NCBI RefSeq assembly: GCF_000184745.1
Contig: NC_014931.1
Coordinates: 4,340,001 to 4,404,000, forward strand
DNA length: 64,000 nucleotides
Direction of reading: 5' to 3'
From: Variovorax paradoxus EPS
GTDB taxonomy: Bacteria; Pseudomonadota; Gammaproteobacteria; Burkholderiales; Burkholderiaceae_C
Shown: piece by piece, positions 44,783 to 56,404 of the stretch
Numbering within the stretch: the stretch's first letter is position 1
Layout of the letters: each line of letters opens with the position of its first letter
Made by a program: the position numbers and the translations under genes
Notes under the pieces: generated by a model
Database searches by the model: none
The model's input: the letters and a program-made list of their open reading frames with translations, nothing else
What the model was told of the DNA's origin: nothing

Positions 44783-46111
44783 TCAGGGTGAGTCGGCCAG
44801 CGCCGCCGAGGCGCTGCGCACCGCCGCACGGTAGGTGTCCTTGTGCACGTAGTACGCCATGCGCTCGAGCTGCAGGTACTTGTAGCCGCCCGACAGGTCG
44901 GGTGGCGGCCCCTGCACCGCCGCGCGCAACGCCGCGGCCTTGGGCGATCCGGCCGCTTTCGCGCGGAAGTAGCGCGCCAGCAGCTCGGCCTGCTCGTAGC
45001 GCCCCTGCCATCCGATGCCGCTCGCCTCGATCATCCCGAGCACGCCGATGTTTTCGAAGCGCGGCGAAAAGATGTTGAGGTACAGGCGCGGCGCCATGCC
45101 CTGCCAGTTGAGCAACTCGCGGTCGATGAACGGGTAGTGCAGCGCATAGCCGGTCGCGGCAAGGATCAGGTCGTAGTCGCGCGCGCTGCCGTTCTTGAAA
45201 TGCACCGTGTGCCCATCGAGCCGCGCGATGTCGCCGCGCACACCGATGTCGCCATGCCCCACGTGGTGCAGCACCAGCGAATTCACGATGGGGTGCGACT
45301 CGTACATCCGGTAGTCGGGCTTCGGAAACCCGAAGCGCACCGGGTCGCCGGTGAACCACTTGAGCACCGTCGCATCGATGCGCTGCTTGAGCCACGGCGG
45401 CAGCGGCCGCTTGCCGCCCAGCGTGTCGGCCGGCTTGCCGAACACGTATTTCGGCACGAAGTAATACCCGCGCCGCACCGAGATTTCGACGCTCTTCGCG
45501 TAGTGCACCGCGTCGACCGCGATGTCGCAGCCCGAGTTGCCCGCGCCGACGATCAGCACGCGCTTGTCCTTGAAGAGCTCGGCGTGCTTGTAGTCGCTGG
45601 TGTGCAGCAGCTCGCCATCGAATTGGCCTTCGAACTGCGGGCGCTTGGGCTCGGCGAGCGTGCCGTTGGCGATGACCACGCCCTTGTACTCCGCGGCCTC
45701 TGGCTCCCCTGCGCCGGTATCGATGGTCACCCGCCAGCGCGTGTCCGGCGCATCGCTCACCGGCTCCACGCGCAGCACGCGTGTGTTGAAGCGGAAGTGC
45801 TCCCGCAGCCCGAAGCGGTCGGCGAAGTCGCTGAAGTAGCGGCGCAACTCGCGGTGGCTCGGGTAGTCGGCCACCGTGTCTGCCATCGGAAACTCGGCGA
45901 ACTCGGTCGTGCGCTTGCTGGAGATCAGGTGCGCCGAGTGGTAGACCGTGGAGCGCGGATTGTCGATATCCCAGAGGCCGCCCACATCGCTGTGCGCCTC
46001 GAAGCCCTGGAAGGGCACGCCGTGCTTCTGCAGGTTGCGTGCCCCGGCGAGGCCGGAAGGGCCGGCGCCGATGAGGGCGATCTTCTCGTGGGTGGGTGCG
46101 TCGTCTGCCAT
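44783..46111 (-). CDS. Flavin-containing monooxygenase
   Basis: This 442-residue protein has an FAD-binding GAGPSGLAGARNLQKHG near residue 15, the FMO-type FEAHSDVGGLWD, an NADPH-binding GAGNSGCDIAVDA near 190, and the LAATGYALHYPF motif near 325. It could be an N-oxygenase or a Baeyer-Villiger-type enzyme; the classical BVMO fingerprint FxGxxxHxxxWP is not evident. Its start overlaps the short-chain dehydrogenase stop (TGATG). Confidence 0.88.
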   Translation of the reverse strand: MADDAPTHEKIALIGAGPSGLAGARNLQKHGVPFQGFEAHSDVGGLWDIDNPRSTVYHSAHLISSKRTTEFAEFPMADTVADYPSHRELRRYFSDFADRFGLREHFRFNTRVLRVEPVSDAPDTRWRVTIDTGAGEPEAAEYKGVVIANGTLAEPKRPQFEGQFDGELLHTSDYKHAELFKDKRVLIVGAGNSGCDIAVDAVHYAKSVEISVRRGYYFVPKYVFGKPADTLGGKRPLPPWLKQRIDATVLKWFTGDPVRFGFPKPDYRMYESHPIVNSLVLHHVGHGDIGVRGDIARLDGHTVHFKNGSARDYDLILAATGYALHYPFIDRELLNWQGMAPRLYLNIFSPRFENIGVLGMIEASGIGWQGRYEQAELLARYFRAKAAGSPKAAALRAAVQGPPPDLSGGYKYLQLERMAYYVHKDTYRAAVRSASAALADSP

Positions 46112-46932
46112 CAGGTCGGAGGATGTTTGTCGGAAAGACCGGGAATGGCCGTGGCGCCGGCCTCGCCCACGCGCGGCTTGCGCGGTTGCCCGCGCAGCAC
46201 GCGGTCGTGCAGTTTCTCGGGCAGCAGGTTCAGCAACTTCGATAGCCAGCCGATGCGGCGCGGCAACACGATCTGCTCGCGTCCGGCACGCACGCCGGCG
46301 AGCAGTTGGCGCGCAGCCTCGTCGGCTTCGAGCAGGCCCGGCATCGCGAAGCGGTTGCCTGCAGTCAGAGCCGTGCGGATGTAACCAGGGCTGATGGTGT
46401 GCACCGTGATGCCCGTCTCACGCAGCTCGGCACGCAGGCTTTCGAGATAGCGGATGAGCCCCGCCTTGCTCGCGCAGTAGGCGCCGTTGCCCGGCATGCC
46501 GCGCCAGCCCGCGATGCTGGCCACGCCGACCAATGCGCCACGTTGTTGCGCACGCATCGGCTTCACGAATGGCTGGAAGGTGGTTGCCGCGCCAAGCAGG
46601 TTGATCTCCAGCATGCGGCGCAGCACCGCAAGGTCATCGGCCTCGGCGGTGTCGAAGCCACCCGCCACGCCCGCATTAACAATCACGAGGTCGGGCACGC
46701 CGGCCTTGGCCATCCAGTCGATGGCCATGGACTGCATCGCAGGGCTGTTCGACACGTCGGGCGTGTAGACCGCGCATCGCCCCGATGCCAGCGCAGCGAG
46801 CGACTCGAGCTTCGCCCTATCGAGCCCGACCAGCGCCACCTGCGCACCGCCGCCGATCAGCTCTCGCGCCAGTGCCTGGCCGAGACCACCACAGGCTCCG
46901 GTGAGGACGACATTGCGAAAGACCAAGGGCAT
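46111..46932 (-). CDS. Short-chain dehydrogenase/reductase (SDR)
   Basis: This 273-residue classical SDR has VVLTGACGGLGQALAREL (cofactor-binding TGxxxGxG), VNAGVAG, and a Ser/Tyr/Lys catalytic set in GVASIAGWRGMP and NGAYCASKAGLI. ATG at 46932 is preferred to a TTG eight codons upstream. It is the first gene of the SDR–monooxygenase–symporter–epimerase operon. A ~127-bp region without a gene separates it from the polyol dehydrogenase. Confidence 0.9.
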   Translation of the reverse strand: MPLVFRNVVLTGACGGLGQALARELIGGGAQVALVGLDRAKLESLAALASGRCAVYTPDVSNSPAMQSMAIDWMAKAGVPDLVIVNAGVAGGFDTAEADDLAVLRRMLEINLLGAATTFQPFVKPMRAQQRGALVGVASIAGWRGMPGNGAYCASKAGLIRYLESLRAELRETGITVHTISPGYIRTALTAGNRFAMPGLLEADEAARQLLAGVRAGREQIVLPRRIGWLSKLLNLLPEKLHDRVLRGQPRKPRVGEAGATAIPGLSDKHPPT

Positions 46933-47059
46933 GGGCGACGAATCGGCGAGTGGCAAGGCGCAGCCACTTTAGCCGCGCATCGCCTTCGCGCTCCCCGGCG
47001 TTTTCCCTTGCGAAGAAGCGCTCGGCCAGCCGGCCGGCTGGCCTTTGCGCCCCTCGAAA

Positions 47060-48115
47060 TCAAGCCGGAAGGGTCGCCGGAAACTCGATCTGGATCTTCA
47101 CGTCGCTCGCCCGGCCCGCAGCCGCTTCCTCGAAAGCCTTGATGCCGTCCTCGAATGCGAAGGTGCGCGAGATGAACGGCTTCACGTTCACCTGCCCCGA
47201 AGCGATCAGCGCGAGTGCGCGCGGGAAGATGTTGGCGTAGCGGAACACCGACTCGATGCGAATCTCCTTCGCCTGGATCGCAACGATGTCCAGGGGCACC
47301 TTGTTGCCGGGCATGCCCACCAGCACGAGGCAACCACCGGGACACAGCAGATCGAAGATGTTGTCGAAGGCGCGCGCGCTGCCACTGGCCTCGAACACCA
47401 CGTTGGCGCCCCAGCCATCGGTCAGGGCCTTCACGGTCTCGGCGAGATCGGCGTCGCGCACGTTGACGGTGGTCACGGCCGGGTTGTCGGCGAACAGCGC
47501 CAGCTTCTCGGGCACGAGGTCCGCCAGGATCACGCGCGCCGCGCCGCCCGCGAGCGCGGCCAATGCGGTCATCGCGCCGATGGTGCCGGCGCCGATCACC
47601 ACAGCCACATCGCCCGGCTTCAGCGCCGCCTTCTTCGCCGCCTGCAGGCCGATGGCCAGCGGCTCGACGATGGCGCCCTCGCCGAAGCTCACGTTGTCGG
47701 GCATGCGGAAGGTGAAGGCGGCCGGGTGCACCACGAAGGGCGTGAGGCAGCCGTGAATGGGCGGCGTGGCCCAGAAGCGCACGGCAGGGTCGAGGTTGTA
47801 GAGGCCTTCGAGCGTCGCGCGCGAATCCATCTCGGGAATGCCGGGCTCCATGCAGACGCGGTCGCCGGGTTTGAGGTGCTTGACTTCGGCGCCCACCTCG
47901 GCGACCACGCCGGAGGCTTCGTGGCCGAGGATCATCGGCTCGTTGACGATGTAGGGGCCGATGCCGCCATGCTGGTAGTAATGAACGTCGCTGCCGCAGA
48001 CGCCCACGGTGTGCATGCGGATCTTCACGTCGCGAGGCCCCATCTCAAGGGAGACATCAACGTCGCGCAGCGTGAGTTCGTGCGCCTTTTCCAGGACCAG
48101 TGCTTTCATTTCCAT
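47060..48115 (-). CDS. Zinc-dependent polyol (xylitol/sorbitol) dehydrogenase
   Basis: This 351-residue medium-chain dehydrogenase has the catalytic zinc ligands of the sorbitol dehydrogenase group: Cys in [10 protein letters not shown], His-Glu in GHEASGVV and a later Glu in VEPLAIGL. It lacks the four-cysteine structural zinc site in the region where alcohol dehydrogenases have it. The Rossmann motif is [14 protein letters not shown]. It is the last gene of a sugar-alcohol ABC transporter operon, so it probably oxidises the imported polyol with NAD. The start could also be the ATG two codons later. Confidence 0.9.
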   Translation of the reverse strand: MEMKALVLEKAHELTLRDVDVSLEMGPRDVKIRMHTVGVCGSDVHYYQHGGIGPYIVNEPMILGHEASGVVAEVGAEVKHLKPGDRVCMEPGIPEMDSRATLEGLYNLDPAVRFWATPPIHGCLTPFVVHPAAFTFRMPDNVSFGEGAIVEPLAIGLQAAKKAALKPGDVAVVIGAGTIGAMTALAALAGGAARVILADLVPEKLALFADNPAVTTVNVRDADLAETVKALTDGWGANVVFEASGSARAFDNIFDLLCPGGCLVLVGMPGNKVPLDIVAIQAKEIRIESVFRYANIFPRALALIASGQVNVKPFISRTFAFEDGIKAFEEAAAGRASDVKIQIEFPATLPA

Positions 48116-48149
48116 CTTTCGATCGAGAGTGTGTTTCGGTTGTCTGCGT

Positions 48150-49253
<1,104 letters not shown>

Positions 49254-49285
49254 TTTTTGTTCTGGAGAAGAGGAATGGATGCGGC

Positions 49286-50122
49286 TCATGCAGCCTCCCG
49301 CTTGCGCTTGAACGCGGCATTGAGAAAGCCGCTGAGCACGCCGACCATCAGGAGCGGCGGCACCGACAGCAGGATGACCGAGGCATTCAAGATGCCCCAG
49401 GGCACGTCGCGCCCGAGCTGGCTGAGTTCGGAGGCGACGATGGGCAGCGTCTTGGCATCGGACGTGGTGAGCATCAGCGCGATGAGGAATTCGTTCCACA
49501 CCAGCACGAAGCCGAAGGCGATGGCACCGACCAGCGAACGCGCGGCAATCGGCAGCGAGACGCGAAAGAAGATCGCGTAGGGCCCGTAGCCATCGACGCG
49601 CCCTGCTTCTTCCACCTCCTTGGGCACCGCCTTGAAGGCCGGAATCGCGAGCCAGATCACGGTGGAGAGCGTGAGCAGCGTGTAGGTGACGATGAGCGCG
49701 AAGCGCGTGTCGTACAGCTCCAGCTGCAGCCAGATGACCATGAGAGGAATGGCCACCGCCACCGGCGGCAGGAAGCGCATCGACAGCACGAAGAACTGGA
49801 TGTCGTCCGCCCAGCGCAGCGGATAGCGGGCCAGCGCATACGCGGCCGGCAACCCGAGCACCGCGCCGATGACGACGGCCGCGCCGACCACGAGGATCGA
49901 GTTGATGAGCCCCTGCGCCACAGCCTCGCGGCCCAGCACGTAGGCGTAGTTCTCCAGCGTGGGCGTGAAGAAGAACTTCGGCACGGCCGAGACGATGTCG
50001 ACCCGGTTCTTGAACGAGTTGAGGAAAGTCCAGAGCACCGGCACCAGCGCGGAGAGGCCGGCGACGACGAGCACCAGCCGCGCGAGCAGCGTGCCCACGG
50101 ACAGCGACGATTGCTTTTTCAT
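49286..50122 (-). CDS. ABC transporter permease, MalG-like (carbohydrate/polyol)
   Basis: This 278-residue inner-membrane permease has about six helices and the EAA loop KEVEEAGRVDGYGPYAIFFRVSLP. It overlaps the preceding permease by four bases (ATGA). It belongs to the carbohydrate uptake CUT1 type and pairs with the MalF-like protein. Confidence 0.93.
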   Translation of the reverse strand: MKKQSSLSVGTLLARLVLVVAGLSALVPVLWTFLNSFKNRVDIVSAVPKFFFTPTLENYAYVLGREAVAQGLINSILVVGAAVVIGAVLGLPAAYALARYPLRWADDIQFFVLSMRFLPPVAVAIPLMVIWLQLELYDTRFALIVTYTLLTLSTVIWLAIPAFKAVPKEVEEAGRVDGYGPYAIFFRVSLPIAARSLVGAIAFGFVLVWNEFLIALMLTTSDAKTLPIVASELSQLGRDVPWGILNASVILLSVPPLLMVGVLSGFLNAAFKRKREAA

Positions 50123-51003
50123 GACGAGGGCCTCGTCCATTTCCAGATATAGGTGAAGGCCACGGTCGAGGCGACCATCATCAGCACCGCCATGCTCGAT
50201 GCGTACGAGATGCGCCCCGACTCGATGAAGCCCTGCGAGAAGGCGTACATGTCCAGCGTCTCGGTCGAGATGCCGGGGCCACCGCGCGTCATCACGTAGA
50301 TGAGGTCGAAGGCCCGCAGCGACTCGACCATCTTCACGAAGGTGAGGCTGATGAGCGGCGCCTTGAGCATCGGCAGCGCGACGTAGGCGTAGACCTCCCA
50401 GGTCTTGGCGTGGTCCATGCGCGCGGCCTCGAAGGGCTGGGGCGGCAGGGTTTCGAGCAGCTTGAGCACGATGACGGCGAAGAACAGGCCCCACTGCCAC
50501 ACGTCCACGAAAGCGACGGTGAGCAGCGCCGTGAGCGGATTGGCCAGCAGGTCCAGCGGCTCGCCGGTGATGGCCTTGTACGGATACGTCAGCAGGCCGA
50601 ACAGCGGATGGAACGCGAACTTCCAGACGAAAGCCGCCGACACGCGCGGCAGCAGCACCGGCACGATGAACAGCATGCACAGCGCGTTGCGCCAGCGCGG
50701 CGTGGTGTTCTGGAACAGCAGCACGCCCAGCAACACCGCGACGGCCATCGTGGAAGTGACCGTCAGTACTTCCCAGATGAGCGAGACGCTCACCGAGTTC
50801 AGGAAGCGCCGGTCGGAGAAGAGCTGCACATAGTTCGAGAACCAGACCCAGCCGATATCGGCCTGGCCCAGCTCCCGGTCCTGCAGCGAGATGACGATCG
50901 CGAAGATCGTCGGCACCAGGGCGAGGACCGCCAGCACCAAGAGGCCCGGTCCGATGAAGACGACCGGCAGCCGGGTCTTGTTGTTGCTTCGCGTCGTCTT
51001 CAC
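50119..51003 (-). CDS. ABC transporter permease, MalF-like (carbohydrate/polyol)
   Basis: This 294-residue permease has about six helices and the EAA-type loop FEAARMDHAKTWEVYAYVALP. It starts with GTG at 51003, overlapping the binding-protein stop by four bases (GTGA). It forms the channel with the MalG-like protein. Confidence 0.93.
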   Translation of the reverse strand: MKTTRSNNKTRLPVVFIGPGLLVLAVLALVPTIFAIVISLQDRELGQADIGWVWFSNYVQLFSDRRFLNSVSVSLIWEVLTVTSTMAVAVLLGVLLFQNTTPRWRNALCMLFIVPVLLPRVSAAFVWKFAFHPLFGLLTYPYKAITGEPLDLLANPLTALLTVAFVDVWQWGLFFAVIVLKLLETLPPQPFEAARMDHAKTWEVYAYVALPMLKAPLISLTFVKMVESLRAFDLIYVMTRGGPGISTETLDMYAFSQGFIESGRISYASSMAVLMMVASTVAFTYIWKWTRPSS

Positions 51004-52280
51004 TTCTTGCGCCGTGCGATCAGCTGCTTCGCATAGGCATCGAGTTCATCGAGCCCGCCCTGGATGTCGGTGCGCGAGCCAGTGACCAGCTCTTCGAGAA
51101 TGATCCCCCAGCGATCGCCGAGATCAGGCCATGCCGGGTCCTGCCAGAAGTTCACCGCGGTCACCTTGCTCGTGTCGGCCAGGGCCTTGCCCAGATCGGC
51201 GCCGTAGCGCTTGGCGAACTCGGGGCTGCCCAGCACGCTGGTACGGTTGAGTTCGCTGAACTGGCCTTCGGCCAGGCGGCGCTGCTCCTGCTTCTTGGAG
51301 GTGGCCCAAGCTACGAAGAGGCCCGCGCACTTCTTCGCTTCTTCGGTCTTGTTGGCCTTGGTGCCAATGGCCAGGCCGTGGCCGTAGCCGCCGCCGGTGA
51401 GCGGAGAAGGCGGCGGCAGGTAGGCGACCTTGCCGATGACGGTGGACATCTTCGGATCGAGCGCATTGCCCGCGAGCGGCGTCGACTCGACCAGCAGCGC
51501 GACCTTGCCCGCAAGGAAGGCGCCGGTGGATTCGTCCCAGCTGCCGGTCTTGGTGCCGGGTGCCGAGTACTTGAAGAGTTCCAGGTAGGTCTGCGTGGCC
51601 TTCACCGCGGCGGGCGAATTGAAGACGGGCTTGTCGCCATCGAACCACTGGCCGCCGTTGCCGCGGAAGAACGGCATCCAGCGCCACACGTTGGCACCGG
51701 AGCCGCGCTGGCCGCGCAGGGCCACGCCGTAGATGCCGTTGGCCGGGTCGTTGAGCTTCTTTGCTGCAGCGACGAATTCGTCGAGCGTGGTGGGCGGCTT
51801 GACGCCGGCTTTTTCCAGCAGGTCCTTGCGGTAGACCAGCAGGTCGCCACCGCCGGTGAGCGGCGCGAACCAGGCCTCGCCCGCGAAGGTCGCGACCTTC
51901 TGGCGGCCAGGGTCGAAGTCGGCGTAGTCGTAGTCGGCCGGGTAGTACTTGGCGAGCGGCACGATCCATTTCGACTGCGCGAACAAGGGCACGTTGGCCT
52001 CGTCGACGTAGTACACGTTGTACTTGCCCACCGTCGATGCATCGGCGCGCGTCTTGGTGCGGCGGTCGTTTTCGTTGAGGTTGTCGATGGTGAACGAGGC
52101 GCCGCTCAGCGCCTTGAATTCGTCCTTGTACTTTTCGAGCAGGGTGAGCCCGTCGCGCGGCTGGGAGAGCACACGCACATCGTCCTTGCAGGCCTGCTGG
52201 GCCTGAACCTGGCCGGCTGCGGCCAGTGCCGCCAGCAGCAGTGCGCCAGCGGTGATGCGGCGGGTGTTTCGTTGGGTCAT
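51000..52280 (-). CDS. ABC transporter substrate-binding protein, sugar/polyol type
   Basis: This 426-residue periplasmic protein has a signal peptide (RRITAGALLLAALAAAGQVQAQ, about 7–28) and the SBP_bac_1 fold. AAGGAGAC precedes the ATG at 52280. It is the first gene of the operon that ends in the xylitol/sorbitol-type dehydrogenase, so mannitol, sorbitol or xylitol is the likely ligand. Upstream is a 331-bp region without a gene, holding an inverted repeat and a candidate promoter for the divergent MFS gene. Confidence 0.92.
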   Translation of the reverse strand: MTQRNTRRITAGALLLAALAAAGQVQAQQACKDDVRVLSQPRDGLTLLEKYKDEFKALSGASFTIDNLNENDRRTKTRADASTVGKYNVYYVDEANVPLFAQSKWIVPLAKYYPADYDYADFDPGRQKVATFAGEAWFAPLTGGGDLLVYRKDLLEKAGVKPPTTLDEFVAAAKKLNDPANGIYGVALRGQRGSGANVWRWMPFFRGNGGQWFDGDKPVFNSPAAVKATQTYLELFKYSAPGTKTGSWDESTGAFLAGKVALLVESTPLAGNALDPKMSTVIGKVAYLPPPSPLTGGGYGHGLAIGTKANKTEEAKKCAGLFVAWATSKKQEQRRLAEGQFSELNRTSVLGSPEFAKRYGADLGKALADTSKVTAVNFWQDPAWPDLGDRWGIILEELVTGSRTDIQGGLDELDAYAKQLIARRKK

Positions 52281-52382
52281 TTGTTTGTCTCCTTGGTTCC
52301 TTGTGAGGGTGACGAAGCGTATGCAGCCAAGGCCCGGCCCCGCGTACACGCGCGCCGGGGGACTGGTATTTCGATGACCAGC

Positions 52383-52421
52383 GGACTTGGGGTTTAGCCG
52401 GAGACAGGTGGTACCAAGTCC
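52383..52421. promoter_or_regulatory. 8-bp inverted repeat upstream of the polyol operon
   Basis: GGACTTGG (52383–52390) and CCAAGTCC (52414–52421) are perfect inverted copies 23 bases apart. They lie 103–141 bases upstream of the binding-protein start, in the region where an operator would be expected. The regulator is unknown; the only regulator gene nearby is the AraC-type gene at 53873. Confidence 0.4.
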
Positions 52422-52519
52422 GGCGAGAAGTGAAAGAAGGCGGCTGCAACGCTGGGCGATTGGGCCTCCCTCGCTCCGATTCACAAGGCAGCGGCTTCCA
52501 TTCGGCGCGCCCTGATCAG

Positions 52520-52547
52520 TTGCAAGTTAAAACTCGAATGCTAAAAT
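52520..52547 (+). promoter_or_regulatory. Candidate sigma-70 promoter of the MFS gene
   Basis: TTGCAA (52520–52525) and TAAAAT (52542–52547) are spaced by 16 bases, about 65 bases before the MFS start. The region from 52520 to 52585 is the most AT-rich in the window, including a run of T residues. Confidence 0.5.
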
Positions 52548-52611
52548 TTTTTGGTATTTTTTTAAAACCAGATTTAACGTTCTACCCGACTGTCCTTTTT
52601 CCGGAAGCGCC

Positions 52612-53868
52612 ATGACCCACTATCGAACCGCCACCACCGGGCGGCTGAAACCGAACATCGATTCGGCTGCAGCGCGGGGCGCTGCCGCGCCCGTCATCTC
52701 CGCCGCGATGGCGCTGCTGTTCGCGGTCGCCTGCGGGCTTGCGGTGGCCAACGTCTACTACGCCCAGCCGCTGCTGGACACGCTCGCTGCCACCTTCGGC
52801 ATCCGCCCCGCGACGGTCGGCATCGTCATCACCATCACCCAGGTTGGCTACGGCCTCGGCCTGCTGCTGGTCGTTCCGCTGGGTGATCTCGTCGACCGGC
52901 GGCGGCTGATCGTGGGGCAGTCGCTACTGTCGGTGATCGCCCTGCTCTGCGTCGCGCTGGCGCCCAGTGCCTCGATGCTGCTGCCGGCGATGGCCGCGGT
53001 CGGCGTGCTGGCCGTCGTGACGCAGGTGCTGGTCGCCTACGCCGCGATCATGGCGCCGCCGGGCGAGCGCGGCCGGGTGGTGGGCATCGTGACGAGCGGG
53101 ATCATCGTCGGCATCCTGCTCGCGCGGGCGGTGTCGGGCACGCTGTCGGATCTCTTCGGCTGGCGCTCGGTGTACCTGGTGTCGGCCGCGGCCACGCTGG
53201 TCGTCGCCGGCCTGCTGTGGAAGGCACTGCCGCGCAACGTGCGGCCGGCAGTGCGCATCCCGTATCCGCAGCTGATCCGCTCGGTGTTCACCCTCTTCGC
53301 CGAGGAGCCCGTGCTGCGCATCCGCGCGGTGCTCGCGATGCTGATCTTCATGGCCATCACGATGCTGCTCACGCCGATGGTGCTGCCGCTGACGGCGCCG
53401 CCGTTCTCGCTCTCGCACACACAGGTGGGGCTGTTCGGCCTGGCGGGCGCGGCCGGCGCACTGGGTGCTGCGCGGGCGGGTCGCCAAGCGGACCGCGGAC
53501 GGGCGCAGCACACCACCGGCATCGGGCTCGTGGTCATGCTGCTGTCGTGGGGGCTCATCGCGCTGCTGCCGTGGTCGATCTGGGCGATGGTGATCGGCGT
53601 GGTCACGATCGACTTCGGCCTGCAGTCGGTGCACGTCTCGAACCAGAGCCTCATCTATCGCGTGCGTCCGGAAGCGCAGAGCCGGCTCACGGCCGGCTAC
53701 ATGATCTTCTATTCGATCGGTTCCGCGACCGGATCGATCGCCTCGACGATGGTGTACGCCCATGCCGGCTGGAACGGCGTCTGCATTGCGGGCGCAATTA
53801 CCAGCGGCATTGCATTGGCGTTCTGGGCCCTGACCCGGCACCTGACGCCGGCGGATTCACCGCGCTGA
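52612..53868 (+). CDS. MFS transporter, drug/arabinose-efflux type
   Basis: This 418-residue protein has about twelve transmembrane helices. The first carries ANVYYAQPLLDTLAATFG, common to YgaY/YdhP-like exporters. The motif-A-like loop after helix 2 is GDLVDRRRLIVGQ. The substrate is unknown. It is convergent with the AraC-type gene, with stops four bases apart, and divergent from the polyol operon. Confidence 0.9.
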   Translation: MTHYRTATTGRLKPNIDSAAARGAAAPVISAAMALLFAVACGLAVANVYYAQPLLDTLAATFGIRPATVGIVITITQVGYGLGLLLVVPLGDLVDRRRLIVGQSLLSVIALLCVALAPSASMLLPAMAAVGVLAVVTQVLVAYAAIMAPPGERGRVVGIVTSGIIVGILLARAVSGTLSDLFGWRSVYLVSAAATLVVAGLLWKALPRNVRPAVRIPYPQLIRSVFTLFAEEPVLRIRAVLAMLIFMAITMLLTPMVLPLTAPPFSLSHTQVGLFGLAGAAGALGAARAGRQADRGRAQHTTGIGLVVMLLSWGLIALLPWSIWAMVIGVVTIDFGLQSVHVSNQSLIYRVRPEAQSRLTAGYMIFYSIGSATGSIASTMVYAHAGWNGVCIAGAITSGIALAFWALTRHLTPADSPR

Positions 53869-53872
53869 AGAC

Positions 53873-54844
<972 letters not shown>

Positions 54845-54916
54845 GGCGTCTCCCTGGGTGTGACCACGGGTTGCTTTCGAGCATGCGACGTTGCCGGTGC
54901 GGGCAGAAGGCGCCCG

Positions 54917-56287
54917 TCAGGCGCCAGCCACCTTCATGCGGTTGACCAGAATCGACCCCGTGGTCTTGGCGCCGAAAGTGTAGGCATCCGCGCCGATGGC
55001 TTCAATGCCCATCAGCATGTCCTTCAAGTTGCCGGCGATGGTGATCTCCTGCACGGGGAAGGCGATGCGGCCCTTCTCGACCCAGAAACCGCTCGCGCCG
55101 CGCGAATAGTCGCCGGTCACGTAGTTCACGCCCTGCCCCATCAGCTCGATCACGAAGAGGCCGGTGCCCAGCTTGGCGAGCATGGCGTCGAGGTCGTCGC
55201 CGTGCTTCGTCAGGCGCGAACTCAGCGTCAGGTTGTGCGAGCCGCCGGCGTTGCCAGTGGTCTTCATGCCGAGCTTGCGGGCCGAATAGGTCGAGAGAAA
55301 ATAGCCCTCGAGCCGGCCGGCATCGACCACCTTGCGGGCGCGCGTGGTCACGCCTTCGTCATCGAAGGGCGAACTGCCCTTGCCGCGCATCACATGCGGG
55401 TCTTCGGCAATGTCGATGTGCTTGGGCAGCACCGGCTTGCCGAGCGAATCGAGCAAGAAGGTGCTCTTGCGGTACAGCGCCCCGCCGCTCACCGCCTGCA
55501 CCAGCCCGCCCAGGAGACCCACGGCCAGCGGCGACTCGAACAGCACCGGGCATTCGGTGGTCTTGATCTTGCGCGACTTCAGGCGGCTCAAGGCCCGTTC
55601 GGCGGCGTAGCGGCCCACGGCCTGCGGGCTCGCGAGTTCGTCGGCCGAACGCATGGAGCTGTACCAGGCGTCGCGCTGCATGTTGTCGCCCTTGCCGGCG
55701 ATGGGCGCCACCGAGATCGAATGCCGCGAGCTGGCGTAGCCGCCGCGGAAGCCATGCGTATGGGCGCTGAAGAAGTGGCTCTGCTGGGCCGAGACGCCAG
55801 CGCCTTCGCTGTTGGTGATGCGCTTGTCGGTCGAGAGGGCTGCCGCTTCGCATTCCAGCGCCAGCTTGGCGGCCTGCTCGCTGGTCGCGTCCCAGGGATG
55901 GAACAGGTCCAGTTCGGGGTGTTCCTTGGCGATGTCTTCCTCGTCGGGAAGGCCGCTGACCGGGTCTTCGGCGGTGAAGCGGGCGATGTCGTAGGCGGCC
56001 TGCACGGTCTGCTTGATGGCGCCCTCGGAGAAATCGGAGGTGCTCGCGTTGCCGCGGCGGTGGCCCACGTAGACCGTGATGCCGAGCGACTTGTCCCGGT
56101 TTCGCTCGACGTTCTCGAGTTCGCCCTTGCGAACCGAGACGCTGAGGCCGCAGCCCTCGGAGGCCTCGGCGCCGGCATCGGTGGCACCGAGCTTTTTGGC
56201 GTGGGCCAGGGCCGTGTCGACCAGGTTTTCGAAGAAGGAGCGGCTGTAGGCGAAGCCGGAATCGGCGCGCGAGGAGGATGTCGTCAT
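54917..56287 (-). CDS. pmbA: Metalloprotease-family protein PmbA/TldE
   Basis: This 456-residue protein is the PmbA (TldE) partner of TldD, involved in microcin/antitoxin processing in other bacteria. The segments GAEASEGCGLSVSVRKGELE, GHRRGNASTSDFSEGAI and the C-terminal RGASGFWVEKGRIAFPVQEITIAG are typical. It lacks the TldD HExxxH zinc motif, as expected. The start is ATG 56287, because the long upstream frame is antisense to yjgA. It diverges from yjgA. Confidence 0.94.
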   Translation of the reverse strand: MTTSSSRADSGFAYSRSFFENLVDTALAHAKKLGATDAGAEASEGCGLSVSVRKGELENVERNRDKSLGITVYVGHRRGNASTSDFSEGAIKQTVQAAYDIARFTAEDPVSGLPDEEDIAKEHPELDLFHPWDATSEQAAKLALECEAAALSTDKRITNSEGAGVSAQQSHFFSAHTHGFRGGYASSRHSISVAPIAGKGDNMQRDAWYSSMRSADELASPQAVGRYAAERALSRLKSRKIKTTECPVLFESPLAVGLLGGLVQAVSGGALYRKSTFLLDSLGKPVLPKHIDIAEDPHVMRGKGSSPFDDEGVTTRARKVVDAGRLEGYFLSTYSARKLGMKTTGNAGGSHNLTLSSRLTKHGDDLDAMLAKLGTGLFVIELMGQGVNYVTGDYSRGASGFWVEKGRIAFPVQEITIAGNLKDMLMGIEAIGADAYTFGAKTTGSILVNRMKVAGA

Positions 56288-56404
56288 GTGGTGGCTATGA
56301 TACTTGCGCCCCCCATTTCCCGGTTTTCCCCCAGCTTCCCGCTGTCTTCGCTGTCCTGTTGCACGCATTGCAACGCCGCACGTCGCGGCCCAGAATCCAC
56401 CCAC

